From contig NZ_MULI01000050.1 of the NCBI RefSeq assembly GCF_002939385.1, positions 1 to 51,927 on the forward strand: a stretch of 51,927 nucleotides of DNA, written 5' to 3'. The stretch comes from Streptomyces sp. MH60 (lineage in GTDB: Bacteria; Actinomycetota; Actinomycetes; Streptomycetales; Streptomycetaceae). The notes below the pieces were generated by a model that was not told where the DNA came from, ran no database searches, and saw nothing but the letters and a program-made list of their open reading frames with translations. Below are positions 31,267-39,454 of the stretch, in pieces (position 1 is the stretch's first letter; every line of letters begins with the position of its first letter). Position numbers and translations under genes: made by a program.

Positions 31267-31908
31267 ATGGCCCGACCGCGCAAGCCCCTGCTCAGCACCG
31301 ACCGGATCGTCGAGACGGCCCGCGCGCTGGTGGACGCGGAGGGCCTCGCGGCCGTCTCCACGCGCCGGCTGGCCGCGGAACTGGGGGTCAGCGGGCCCTC
31401 GCTCTACAACCACTTCCGCACCAAGGACGAGATCCTGGAGGCCGTCGCCGACTCGGTGAGCGCCCAGGTCGACCTGTCGATGTTCGAGGACGGCCGGGAG
31501 TGGCGGACCGCGCTGCACGACTGGGCCGTCTCCTACCGCAAGGCCCTGCGCGACCACCCCAACATCGTCCCGGTACTGGCCCACGGCCCCGGCCGCCGCC
31601 CGGCCGCGCTGCACCTCGCGGACGCCGTCTACGGCGCGATGGTCCGGGCGGGCTGGCCCCTGGCCCAGGCCACGTCCATCGGCGCGCTGATGCGGTACTT
31701 CATCATGGGCTCGGCGCTCGGTTCCTTCGCCGGCGGCTTCGTGGACGACGCCGGCGCCTACGACCCCGCCGACTACCCGCACCTCCAGCAGGCCCACCTC
31801 CTGGCCGAGCAGCAGGAGAAGATCGACGAGCGGGCCTTCGAGACCGGCCTGACAGCGCTGCTGGACGGGCTGGCGCAGCAGTACGCACTGGTCGCGCAGG
31901 ACGTCTGA
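31267..31908 (+). CDS. TetR-family regulator divergent from ACAD
   Basis: A 213-residue TetR protein. The HTH is RIVETARALVDAEGLAAVSTRRLAAELGVSGPSLYNHFRTKDEILEAV (about 13-60) and the C-terminal domain is of the tetracycline-repressor type. I prefer the ATG at 31267 (MARPRKPLL) to the ATG nine bases upstream, because TACTAT lies 7 nt before it and no Shine-Dalgarno sequence is present. It is divergent from the ACAD gene. The shared 19-bp palindrome here and at 36318 implies control of ACAD and of the aldehyde/alcohol dehydrogenase operon. Confidence 0.87.
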   Translation: MARPRKPLLSTDRIVETARALVDAEGLAAVSTRRLAAELGVSGPSLYNHFRTKDEILEAVADSVSAQVDLSMFEDGREWRTALHDWAVSYRKALRDHPNIVPVLAHGPGRRPAALHLADAVYGAMVRAGWPLAQATSIGALMRYFIMGSALGSFAGGFVDDAGAYDPADYPHLQQAHLLAEQQEKIDERAFETGLTALLDGLAQQYALVAQDV

Positions 31909-31966
31909 GAAGGCTCCGAGAACACTTCGGCGCCCACCGAACGGTGCGTGGCGCATCCTGGGACGC

Positions 31967-32680
31967 ATGACCGAGAGGGAAGCGGAGGCACCCGGCCTGG
32001 CACGGCTGGCCGGACTGCTCGCCGACGAGACGCGCGCCGCCTGTCTGCTGGCGCTGCTGGACGGGCGGGCGTGGACCGCCGGTGAGCTGGCCCGGCACGC
32101 CGGGGTCGCCGCGTCCACGCTCAGCGAGCACCTGGGCAAGCTCGTCGCGGGCGGGCTGCTCACCGAGGAACGGCAGGGGCGGCACCGGTACGTGCGGCTG
32201 GCCGACGACCGGGTCGCGCAGCTCGTGGAGGACCTGGCCGCGCAGGTCGCTCCCGAGGCGGCCGCCCGGCGTCCGCGCACCCTGCGGGCGTCGAGCGCCG
32301 GGTCGGCGATGGCCCGGGGGCGCACCTGCTACGACCATCTCGCCGGGCGGCTCGGCATCGCGGTGACCGACGCACTGACCGGGCTCGGACTGCTGCGCCA
32401 GGACACCGGCTTCGCGCTCACGGACGCGGGGCTCGGCTGGTTCGACGCCGCCGGGATCCCGCTGCGGCCGACCGGTCGCCGGCCGCTGGCGCGGGCCTGC
32501 CTCGACTGGACGGAACGCCGTCCCCATCTCGCGGGCGTGGCGGGCGCGGCCCTGTGCCGGCACGCCCTGGACACGGGCTGGTGCGTGCGCATCGGCTCGG
32601 AGCGGGCGGTGAAGGTGACGCCGGCGGGTGAGGACGCGCTGTCCGAGCTGCTCCGGATCGACCCGGTGGCGCTGCGCTGA
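31967..32680 (+). CDS. ArsR-family winged-helix regulator
   Basis: A 237-residue protein. The N-terminal winged helix (LLADETRAACLLALLDGRAWTAGELARHAGVAASTLSEHLGKLVAGGLLTEERQGRHRYVRL, about 13-75) is ArsR-like; the long C-terminal part (about 95-230) is characteristic of larger actinobacterial ArsR proteins. It includes the cysteine-containing segments GRTCYDHLAG, ARACLDWTE and AALCRHAL; whether they bind metal is unknown. CATCCT lies 7 nt before the ATG, fitting a leaderless start. It probably regulates the adjacent EamA transporter gene. Confidence 0.84.
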   Translation: MTEREAEAPGLARLAGLLADETRAACLLALLDGRAWTAGELARHAGVAASTLSEHLGKLVAGGLLTEERQGRHRYVRLADDRVAQLVEDLAAQVAPEAAARRPRTLRASSAGSAMARGRTCYDHLAGRLGIAVTDALTGLGLLRQDTGFALTDAGLGWFDAAGIPLRPTGRRPLARACLDWTERRPHLAGVAGAALCRHALDTGWCVRIGSERAVKVTPAGEDALSELLRIDPVALR

Positions 32681-32746
32681 GGCGTGCCGGTCTCCCCGTC
32701 CGAAATCCGCCGGTCGTCCCGGCCTTCCCCTCCTAGTCTCGGGAGC

Positions 32747-33703
32747 ATGATGCGCTTCACCTCGTCCCGCCGTCCGGACCTGCTCGCGGCCGGCGCGGCC
32801 ACCGTCACCGTCGTGCTGTGGGCGTCCGCGTTCGTCTCGATCCGCAGTGCGGGCGAGGCGTACGCGCCGGGCGCGCTGGCCCTCGGGCGGCTGCTGTCGG
32901 GTGCGCTGGCCCTCGGCGTGATCTGTCTGCTGCGCCGGGAGGGCGTGCCGCCGCGCTCCGCGTGGCGCGGGATCGCGCTGTCGGGGGTGCTGTGGTTCGG
33001 CTTCTACATGGTCGTCCTGAACTGGGGCGAACAGCGGGTGGACGCCGGTACGGCCGCCCTGGTGGTCAACGTCGGTCCGATCCTCATCGCGCTGCTGGGC
33101 GCCCGGCTGCTGGGCGACGCGCTGCCGCCGCGGCTGCTGGCGGGGATGGCGGTGTCGTTCGCCGGTGCGGTGACGGTGGGCCTGTCGATGTCGGGCGAGG
33201 GCGGTTCCTCGCTGTTCGGAGTGGTGCTGTGCCTGCTGGCCGCGGTGGCGTACGCGGGCGGGGTGGTCGCGCAGAAGCCCGCGCTGGCGCACGCGAGCGC
33301 CCTTCAGGTGACGACGTTCGGCTGCCTGGTCGGGGCGGTGCTGTGCCTGCCGTTCGCGGGGCAGCTCGTGCGGGACGCGGCCGGTGCGCCGACCTCCGCG
33401 ACGCTCAACATGGTCTACCTGGGCGTGTTCCCGACGGCGCTGGCGTTCACGACGTGGGCGTACGCCCTGGCCCGTACGACCGCCGGCCGGATGGGCGCGA
33501 CCACGTACGCGGTGCCCGCGCTGGTGGTGCTGATGTCGTGGCTGGCCCTGGGCGAGGTGCCGGGGATCCTCACCCTGGCGGGCGGCGCGCTCTGCCTGGC
33601 GGGCGTGGCGGTGTCCCGCTCGCGCAGGCGCCGCACCGCCGCGCCCCCGGAACGCGGCGAGCCCGCGCCGGAGCCGCGACGCGAGGACCCGGAGCGGGTC
33701 TAG
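32747..33703 (+). CDS. EamA-family (DMT) transporter
   Basis: A 318-residue membrane protein with ten predicted helices and two EamA repeats (about 15-145 and 160-300). LWASAFVSIRSAGEAYAPGALALGR and NWGEQRVDAGTAALVVNVGPILIALLGA are typical of the RhaT/EamA exporter group. It probably exports a metabolite or amino acid. Two ATGs (32747, 32750) are possible; TAGTCT lies 7 nt before the first. It follows the ArsR gene on the same strand and is closed by a strong hairpin. Confidence 0.87.
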   Translation: MMRFTSSRRPDLLAAGAATVTVVLWASAFVSIRSAGEAYAPGALALGRLLSGALALGVICLLRREGVPPRSAWRGIALSGVLWFGFYMVVLNWGEQRVDAGTAALVVNVGPILIALLGARLLGDALPPRLLAGMAVSFAGAVTVGLSMSGEGGSSLFGVVLCLLAAVAYAGGVVAQKPALAHASALQVTTFGCLVGAVLCLPFAGQLVRDAAGAPTSATLNMVYLGVFPTALAFTTWAYALARTTAGRMGATTYAVPALVVLMSWLALGEVPGILTLAGGALCLAGVAVSRSRRRRTAAPPERGEPAPEPRREDPERV

Positions 33704-33721
33704 CACCCCGGTCCCCACGCC

Positions 33722-33757
33722 CCCGGCATCCGCACGCCGCGACGTGCGGATGCCGGG
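33722..33757. terminator. Strong bidirectional hairpin between EamA and alcohol dehydrogenase genes
   Basis: CCCGGCATCCGCACG (33722-33736) and CGTGCGGATGCCGGG (33743-33757) form a perfect 15-bp stem with a 6-nt loop, between the convergent stops at 33703 and 33774. Confidence 0.9.
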
Positions 33758-33773
33758 CGGGCCGACCGGGAGG

Positions 33774-34871
33774 CTAGAAGACCACCAGGGCCCGTCCGCC
33801 CTTGCCTGCCAGCATGTTCTCGAAGGCCGCCGGGATGCCGTCGAGGGCGATGCGTTCGGTGACCAGGGCGCTGAGGTCGAGGCGGCCGGCGCGGGCGTGT
33901 TCGGCGAGGACCGGGAGGTCGCGGGCGGGGTCGGCGTTGCCGTAGACGCAGCCGGACAGGGTGCGGCCCCAGTGGAAGATCTCCAGGGCGTTGAAGGTGA
34001 CCTGCTGGTCCTTGCCGCCGATGCCGACGACCGTGGTGCGGCCGCCCCGCCGGGTGGACTCCCAGGCCGTGCGGATGGTGACCGCGCGGCCCACGCACTC
34101 CACGGCGACGTCGACGCCCTGCTTGGCGGTGAGGGCGCGGATCTCGCGGGCGGTGGTGTCGGAGGCGATGAGGTAGTCGGTGGCGCCCGCGGCGCGGGCC
34201 AGCTCCTCCTTCTCGGCGGACACGTCGACCGCGACGATCTTCGACGCGCCCGCGATCCGGGCCGCCTGGAGGGTGGCGAGGCCCACTCCCCCGACGCCGA
34301 AGACCGCGACCGTCTCGCCCTCGCGGACCTTCGCCGAGTGGTGGACGGCGCCGTAGCCGGTGAGGACGGCGCAGCCGAGGAGCGCCGCCTCGGTGAGGGG
34401 GATGCCCTCGGGGGCGGGCAGGACGCAGCCCGCGGCCACCACCGTCTCCTCGGCGAACGCGGCGACGTTCAGGCCGGGGTGCAGGTCGGTGCCGTCGTCG
34501 GCGCGGCGGGCGTGCACGTCGGCGGCGCCGGCCAGGGCGTTGGCGCACAGCCAGACCTCGCCGAGCGAGCAGGCGTGGCAGGCGCCGCAGGACGGGGCCC
34601 AGTTGAGGACGACCGCGTCGCCGGGCGCGACGTGGGTGACGCCCTCGCCGACGGCGACGACGGTGCCGGCGCCCTCGTGGCCGAGGACGGCGGGCAGCGG
34701 CACGCGCATGGTGCCGTTGGACAGGGACAGGTCGGAGTGGCAGACCCCGGCGGCGGCGAGCCGCACCCGGACCCGGCCGGGGCCGGGCTCGGGCAGCTCG
34801 ATCCCGGTGACCTCCAGGGGGGCGCCTGCGGCGGGTACGACGGCGGCACGGACTGCGGTACGGACGGCCAT
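33774..34871 (-). CDS. Zinc-dependent alcohol dehydrogenase
   Basis: A 365-residue medium-chain dehydrogenase of the class III-like group. Catalytic zinc residues are in GVCHSDLSLSNG and VLGHEGAGTVVAVG, structural zinc cysteines in SCGACHACSLGEVWLC, and the cofactor motif is VFGVGGVGLATLQAARIAGA with Asp (VDVS) favouring NAD. It probably oxidises a primary alcohol to the aldehyde used by the preceding aldehyde dehydrogenase, whose stop is 21 nt upstream of this ATG in the same operon. It ends before the hairpin at 33722-33757. Confidence 0.9.
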   Translation of the reverse strand: MAVRTAVRAAVVPAAGAPLEVTGIELPEPGPGRVRVRLAAAGVCHSDLSLSNGTMRVPLPAVLGHEGAGTVVAVGEGVTHVAPGDAVVLNWAPSCGACHACSLGEVWLCANALAGAADVHARRADDGTDLHPGLNVAAFAEETVVAAGCVLPAPEGIPLTEAALLGCAVLTGYGAVHHSAKVREGETVAVFGVGGVGLATLQAARIAGASKIVAVDVSAEKEELARAAGATDYLIASDTTAREIRALTAKQGVDVAVECVGRAVTIRTAWESTRRGGRTTVVGIGGKDQQVTFNALEIFHWGRTLSGCVYGNADPARDLPVLAEHARAGRLDLSALVTERIALDGIPAAFENMLAGKGGRALVVF

Positions 34872-34892
34872 GAGGTGGGGCTCCCCTGCGGG

Positions 34893-36281
34893 CTAGAACT
34901 GGAGGGACTTGGTCTGGAGGTACTCGGCCAGGCCGTGCGCGCCCAGTTCGCGGCCCACGCCGGACTGCTTGTAGCCGCCGAAGGGCGCCAGCGGGTTGAA
35001 CCGGCCGCCGTTGATGTCGACCTGCCCGGTGTCCATCCGGCGGGCGAAGGCGACCGCCTCGGCCTCGTCCCCGGCCCAGACGGCACCGGCGAGGCCGTAG
35101 ACCGTGCCGTTGGCGATCCGCAGGGCGTCGTCCTCGTCCTCGTAGCGCAGGACGGACAGGACAGGACCGAAGATCTCCTCCTGGGCGATGGTCATCTCCT
35201 CCGTCACGTCGGCGAAGACCGTCGGGCTGACGAAGTACCCCTGCTCGCGCGGGGCTTCGGGGCCGCCCGCGACCAGGCGCGCGCCCTCGGCGACGCCCTT
35301 GTCGATGTAACCGCGCACCCGGTCCCGCTGCCTGGCGTTGACGACGGGGCCGATCCGGTCGCCGTACTTCGCGGCGGCCCCGGCGGCGAGCGACACCGCC
35401 TCGTCGTACTGGTCGCGGTGGACCAGCATGCGGGTCCAGGCGCTGCACGTCTGGCCGGAGTTGGACATGACGTTGGCGACACCGACGTTGACGGCCTTGG
35501 CCAGGTCGGCGCTCGGGAGGATCACGTTGGCGGACTTGCCGCCGAGTTCGAGGGCGACCTTCTTGACGGCGGCGCCCGCGGTGGCACCGATCCGGCGGCC
35601 GACGGCGGTGGAGCCGGTGAAGGAGACCAGGTCCACGCCGGGGTGTTCGGCGAGCGCCTGCCCGGCGACCGGACCGAGGCCGGTGACCAGGTTGAAGACG
35701 CCCGCCGGGACGCCCGCCTCGTGCACCGCCTCGGCGAAGAGCTGCGCGATGAGCGGGGTGTCCTCGGCGGGCTTGAGCACCAGGGTGCAGCCGGCCGCGA
35801 GCGCCGGGGCGGCCTTGGCGACGATCTGGTGGAGCGGGTAGTTCCAGGGGGTGATGGCGCCGACCACGCCGACCGGCTCGTGGTGGACCACGGAGTTGCC
35901 GACCTTCTCCTCGAAGGCGTGGGTCGCCGCCAGCTCGGCGTAGGACCCGGCGACCGCGATCGGGGCGCCGGCGTGCACGGCCTGGGAGAACTTCAGCGGG
36001 GAGCCCAGTTCGGCGGTGACCGTCTCGGCGATCTCGTCCTTGCGGGCCGCCAGGACGTCCCGCAGGGCGCCCAGGCGCGCGGCCCGTTCGGCGGGCGGGG
36101 TGGCGGCCCAGCCCGGCAGGGCGGCGCGGGCGGCCCGTACGGCGCTGTCGACGTCCAGGGCGTTGCCGGCGGGGACGCGGCCGATCACCTGCTCGTCGGC
36201 CGGGTTCACGACCTCGATCGTGTCCCGGCCGTCGGCGGGGCGCCAGGCTCCGTCGATGTACATGCCGTCGTGTGCCTTCAT
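34893..36281 (-). CDS. NAD(P)-dependent aldehyde dehydrogenase
   Basis: A 462-residue ALDH. The catalytic Glu is in KKVALELGGKSANVIL and the catalytic Cys in SNSGQTCSAWTRMLVH. The N-terminal NPADEQVIGRVPAG, TPWNYPLHQIVAKAAPALAAGCT and FTGSTAVGRRIGATA segments are canonical. It oxidises an aldehyde to the acid; with the downstream alcohol dehydrogenase it forms a two-step alcohol oxidation operon. A palindrome matching the TetR/ACAD site lies 37-55 nt upstream of its start. Confidence 0.93.
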   Translation of the reverse strand: MKAHDGMYIDGAWRPADGRDTIEVVNPADEQVIGRVPAGNALDVDSAVRAARAALPGWAATPPAERAARLGALRDVLAARKDEIAETVTAELGSPLKFSQAVHAGAPIAVAGSYAELAATHAFEEKVGNSVVHHEPVGVVGAITPWNYPLHQIVAKAAPALAAGCTLVLKPAEDTPLIAQLFAEAVHEAGVPAGVFNLVTGLGPVAGQALAEHPGVDLVSFTGSTAVGRRIGATAGAAVKKVALELGGKSANVILPSADLAKAVNVGVANVMSNSGQTCSAWTRMLVHRDQYDEAVSLAAGAAAKYGDRIGPVVNARQRDRVRGYIDKGVAEGARLVAGGPEAPREQGYFVSPTVFADVTEEMTIAQEEIFGPVLSVLRYEDEDDALRIANGTVYGLAGAVWAGDEAEAVAFARRMDTGQVDINGGRFNPLAPFGGYKQSGVGRELGAHGLAEYLQTKSLQF

Positions 36282-36317
36282 CGCGTTCCTTCCGGGCGGG
36301 CCTCGTCGTCCGACCCC

Positions 36318-36336
36318 AAACTAGCGCCGTTAGTTT
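36318..36336. promoter_or_regulatory. Putative TetR operator upstream of the aldehyde/alcohol dehydrogenase operon
   Basis: AAACTAGCGCCGTTAGTTT is a 19-bp near-palindrome (8 of 9 pairs). It matches 31222-31240 at 15 of 19 positions, including the outer AAA and TAGTTT arms. Confidence 0.7.
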
Positions 36337-36403
36337 TACGGCACCAGGGGCTCTCACGATGGTGGCGCGGCTCACCCTCCCGGACGGCGCGGGCTGGGCG
36401 GAC

Positions 36404-37741
36404 TCACTCCTCCAGGCCGGGCAGCCGTGCCGGGGCGGGGCAGATGCGGTCGCCGTGCTGGTCGAAGACGAACAGGTGGGCGAGATCGACGAGGAGGGGC
36501 ACCTGCATGCCGTGCCGGAGGTCGATGTCGGGGGTGGTCCGGACGATGAGGTCGCCGGGGAGGCGGCCGTCGGGCGGGGTGACCGCGGGTCCGGGCTCCT
36601 CCGGTTCGTCCATGACGACCACCGGCCCGGCGCGCAGGGCCCCCGCCCGCTCCCGCAGCCGGTCCAGGACCGTGCCGTCGCGGCGGCGGCGCCCGGCCGG
36701 CCGGGTGACGGGGCGCGGGGCCTCCAGGTCGGGCACGACGGCCGGCTGCGAACCGGTGTTGAAGTGCACGAGGATTTCGTGCCCCTGGAACTCGACGTGC
36801 TCCACCAGCCCGGTGAGCAGCACCTCGCCGGGGCGGGCGGCGGAGGGTTTCGCGATCCGGACGGCCTCCGAGCGCAGGCCCACGATCACCTCGCGGCCCT
36901 GCTGGACGCGGAGCAACTGGTGGTCCAGCGAGAGCGGTTCGGGCAGGCGCAGGAACTGCTTGCCCAGGCTGATGGTCATCGCCCCGTCGAGCGGCGCCCG
37001 CACGAGGCCGCGCAGCAGGTTGATGCGCGGGGTGCCGATGAAGGCGGCGACGAAGACGTTGCGGGGCAGGGCGTAGACGGCGCGCGGGGTGTCCACCTGC
37101 TGGAGGACCCCGCCACGCAGGACGGCGACCCGGTCGCCCAGTGACATGGCCTCGGACTGGTCGTGGGTGACGTAGATCGTGGTGACGCCCAGCTCCCGGG
37201 TCAGCCTGGTGATCTCGGCGCGCAGGTGGTTGCGGAGCTTGGCGTCGAGGTTGGACAGCGGCTCGTCCATCAGGAAGGCGGTGGGGTGGCGGGCGATGGC
37301 CCGGCCCATCGCGACCCGCTGGCGTTCACCGCCGGACAGCTGCGCGGGGAGCCGGTCGAGGAGGTCCTCGATGCCCAGCATGCGGGCGGTGGCGTCCACG
37401 CGGGGACGCGGATCGGTCTGCGGGTCCTCGACGCGCAGCGGGAAGCCGATGTTCCCGCGGGTGGTCATGTTGGGGTACAGGGCGAAGTTCTGGAAGACCA
37501 TCGCCATGCGCCGTTCGGCGGGGAGCAGGTCGTTGGCGTACGCGCCGTCCAGCGTCAGCTCGCCCTCGGTGATCTCCTCCAGTCCGGCGATCATGCGCAG
37601 CACGGTCGACTTGCCGCAGCCGGAGGGGCCGAGCAGGACGAGGAACTCGCCCGGCGCGATGTCCAGCGACAGCCGGTCCACCACGCGGACGCCTCGCGCG
37701 TAGGTCTTGCTCACGTCGTGCAGGGAGATGGCGCGTGTCAT
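36404..37741 (-). CDS. ABC transporter ATPase, MsmK/UgpC type, orphan
   Basis: A 445-residue ATPase. Walker A GPSGCGKST, Q-loop VFQNFALYPNM, signature LSGGERQR, Walker B AFLMDEPLSNLD and H-loop THDQSEAM are intact, and the MsmK-type C-terminal OB domains follow (about 240-445). It is about 70 residues longer than usual: a basic/acidic insertion (RPAGRRRRDGTVLDRLRERAG...DEPEEPG) splits the second part of the C-terminal domain. No permease or binding-protein gene is near, so, like Streptomyces MsiK, it may power sugar transporters encoded elsewhere. Confidence 0.9.
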   Translation of the reverse strand: MTRAISLHDVSKTYARGVRVVDRLSLDIAPGEFLVLLGPSGCGKSTVLRMIAGLEEITEGELTLDGAYANDLLPAERRMAMVFQNFALYPNMTTRGNIGFPLRVEDPQTDPRPRVDATARMLGIEDLLDRLPAQLSGGERQRVAMGRAIARHPTAFLMDEPLSNLDAKLRNHLRAEITRLTRELGVTTIYVTHDQSEAMSLGDRVAVLRGGVLQQVDTPRAVYALPRNVFVAAFIGTPRINLLRGLVRAPLDGAMTISLGKQFLRLPEPLSLDHQLLRVQQGREVIVGLRSEAVRIAKPSAARPGEVLLTGLVEHVEFQGHEILVHFNTGSQPAVVPDLEAPRPVTRPAGRRRRDGTVLDRLRERAGALRAGPVVVMDEPEEPGPAVTPPDGRLPGDLIVRTTPDIDLRHGMQVPLLVDLAHLFVFDQHGDRICPAPARLPGLEE

Positions 37742-37963
37742 GGAGGTGCCCCCGGGGGCTCACTGGGCTCTGGTGCTCCGCGGTCGGACGCCCTCGTGCG
37801 GGTCGTACGGGGCGTGTGAGTCACGGAAGTTAACGGACCGTGCCCGGCCGGGGGAAGACGCTGGACCACAACTCGGCACGAACGTCCATCTGGTGAGAAA
37901 GCGGACGCCCGGATTCAGGGCGCGCGGCGTCTCATACGGTGATCGCGTCGAGCCGTCGAGCGG

Positions 37964-38161
37964 TCAGCCGTCCGCGTCGCCGCCCCGGCCGCGGTTGCCG
38001 CCGGAGCGGCCCGACGCGCGCACCAGTTCGCCCGCCGCGAGGGTCGCGCGCGCCACCGCGCGCGTCCAGGGCGGGCCGCCGCGGGACGCCCAGATGACGC
38101 AGGCGCAGCCGACGACCACGAGGAGGAGGACTACGGACAACAGGAGGAGGATCACGCTCAT
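37964..38161 (-). CDS. Small single-span membrane protein coupled to an MFS gene
   Basis: A 65-residue protein, MSVILLLLSVVLLLVVVGCACVIWASR..., with one N-terminal transmembrane helix (about 3-25, containing two Cys) and a basic Gly/Arg-rich cytoplasmic tail. Its ATG overlaps the TGA of the upstream MFS gene (ATGA), so translation is coupled. It is not a known family to me. It may stabilise or regulate the transporter, by analogy with small transporter-associated proteins. Confidence 0.6.
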   Translation of the reverse strand: MSVILLLLSVVLLLVVVGCACVIWASRGGPPWTRAVARATLAAGELVRASGRSGGNRGRGGDADG

Positions 38162-39423
38162 CCCTTCGCTTCCCGGCACGGCCGGCTGTCACCGGCCCGG
38201 TCCGGGCCGTCCTGCCCCACCGCCCCGCGCCGGTGGTCGGCCGTCAGGTCGCCCGCACCGGTCGACGGCGAGCGCAGGGCGACGCCCGAGGAGAGCAGGA
38301 GCAGCGCGCCCAGCATCACGAACGGCGCGGCCACCCCCGCGACGCCCGCGATCAGGCCCGCGGCGGCGGGTGCGGCGACCTGGCCGAGGCGGTTGCCGGT
38401 CAGGCGCAGGGCGAGGGCCGTGGAGCGCGCCTCGTCGGGGGCCGCCTGGACGACCGTGGTCATGGACAGCGGCTGGCCGACGCCCAGGCAGAAGCCGAGG
38501 ACGGCCAGCATCAGCGCGAGCGCCCAGACCGGCACCGGCAGCGCGACCCCGGCGCACAGCAGGGCGGCCAGCAGACACGTGACCGTGAGCAGCACCGTGC
38601 GGCCGAGCAGCCGCAGCAGGGGCGTCAGCACGAGCCGGCAGGCGATCGTGGCGGCGGCCCGCAGGCTGAGCAGGACGCCGATCACGGCCGGGGAGATCCC
38701 CCGGTGCTCACCGACCACCGGCAGGTAGGCGGTGAGGATGTCGGTCGCGGAGAGCACGGAGAGGCTGATCAGGATGCCCGCGGGCACGCCCCGGGCGCGC
38801 AGGATGCTCCCCACGGGGACGCGCGCGCCCCGTTCCGCACCGGACTCGGCGGCTCCGGGGTGCTCTATGCGCCACAGGGAGGTGAAGGCGACCGCCGCGC
38901 CCGCGCCCGCCACCATCAGGGCCAGCGCGCTGCTGCCGCCCATGTCGGGGCCCCCGATCAGCGCGCCCGCGGCGATGGGGCCGATGAGCTGGCCGAGCGA
39001 GGCGCCGATGGTGAAGTGGCCGAAGTTGCGGTCCTGTTCGTGCGGCGCGGACTGGCGGGCGACCAGTGACTGGGCGCCGATGACGAAGCAGAGGTGCCCG
39101 AGGCCCATGACGCCGCTCCACAGGGCCATCGTCCACAGGGACCCGGCGACGCCGCTCAGCGCGCAGCCCCCGGCGATGAGCACCACCCCGACGGGCAGCA
39201 GCGGCGCACAGCGGCCGTGGTCGGTGCGGCGGCCCAGCGGAACGGCGGCGAACAGCGGCAACAGGGCGTACACCCCGGCGATGACGCCGACGGCCCGTTC
39301 GTCGGCGCCCAGCGCGAGGGCCCGGTAGGAGACGGCGGGCCGGGCCATCGACACCGCCCCCTGCGCGAAGCCGAAGGCGATGACGAGGCGGAGCAGCCAG
39401 CCGCGGTTCCCACCGGGCGCCAT
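38158..39423 (-). CDS. Major facilitator superfamily transporter
   Basis: A 421-residue MFS protein with 12 predicted helices. The loop 2-3 motif is VPLGRRTDHGRCAPLLPVG, and GLGHLCFVIGAQSLVARQSAPHEQDRNFGHFTIGASLGQLIGP is typical of drug-export-type MFS. The substrate is unknown. Its start (39423) is 31 nt after the stop of the CitMHS gene, and its stop overlaps the start of a small membrane protein gene. A citrate transporter-MFS-small protein operon is plausible. Confidence 0.88.
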   Translation of the reverse strand: MAPGGNRGWLLRLVIAFGFAQGAVSMARPAVSYRALALGADERAVGVIAGVYALLPLFAAVPLGRRTDHGRCAPLLPVGVVLIAGGCALSGVAGSLWTMALWSGVMGLGHLCFVIGAQSLVARQSAPHEQDRNFGHFTIGASLGQLIGPIAAGALIGGPDMGGSSALALMVAGAGAAVAFTSLWRIEHPGAAESGAERGARVPVGSILRARGVPAGILISLSVLSATDILTAYLPVVGEHRGISPAVIGVLLSLRAAATIACRLVLTPLLRLLGRTVLLTVTCLLAALLCAGVALPVPVWALALMLAVLGFCLGVGQPLSMTTVVQAAPDEARSTALALRLTGNRLGQVAAPAAAGLIAGVAGVAAPFVMLGALLLLSSGVALRSPSTGAGDLTADHRRGAVGQDGPDRAGDSRPCREAKG

Positions 39424-39454
39424 GATCGTGTCCCTTCCCGAGGATCTCCGACGG

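Noticed and set aside
33744..37076. Long plus-strand open frame opposite the alcohol/aldehyde dehydrogenase and ABC ATPase genes
   Set aside because: It is a shadow of three clear minus-strand enzymes with intact catalytic motifs; low-complexity translation and no ribosome-binding site.
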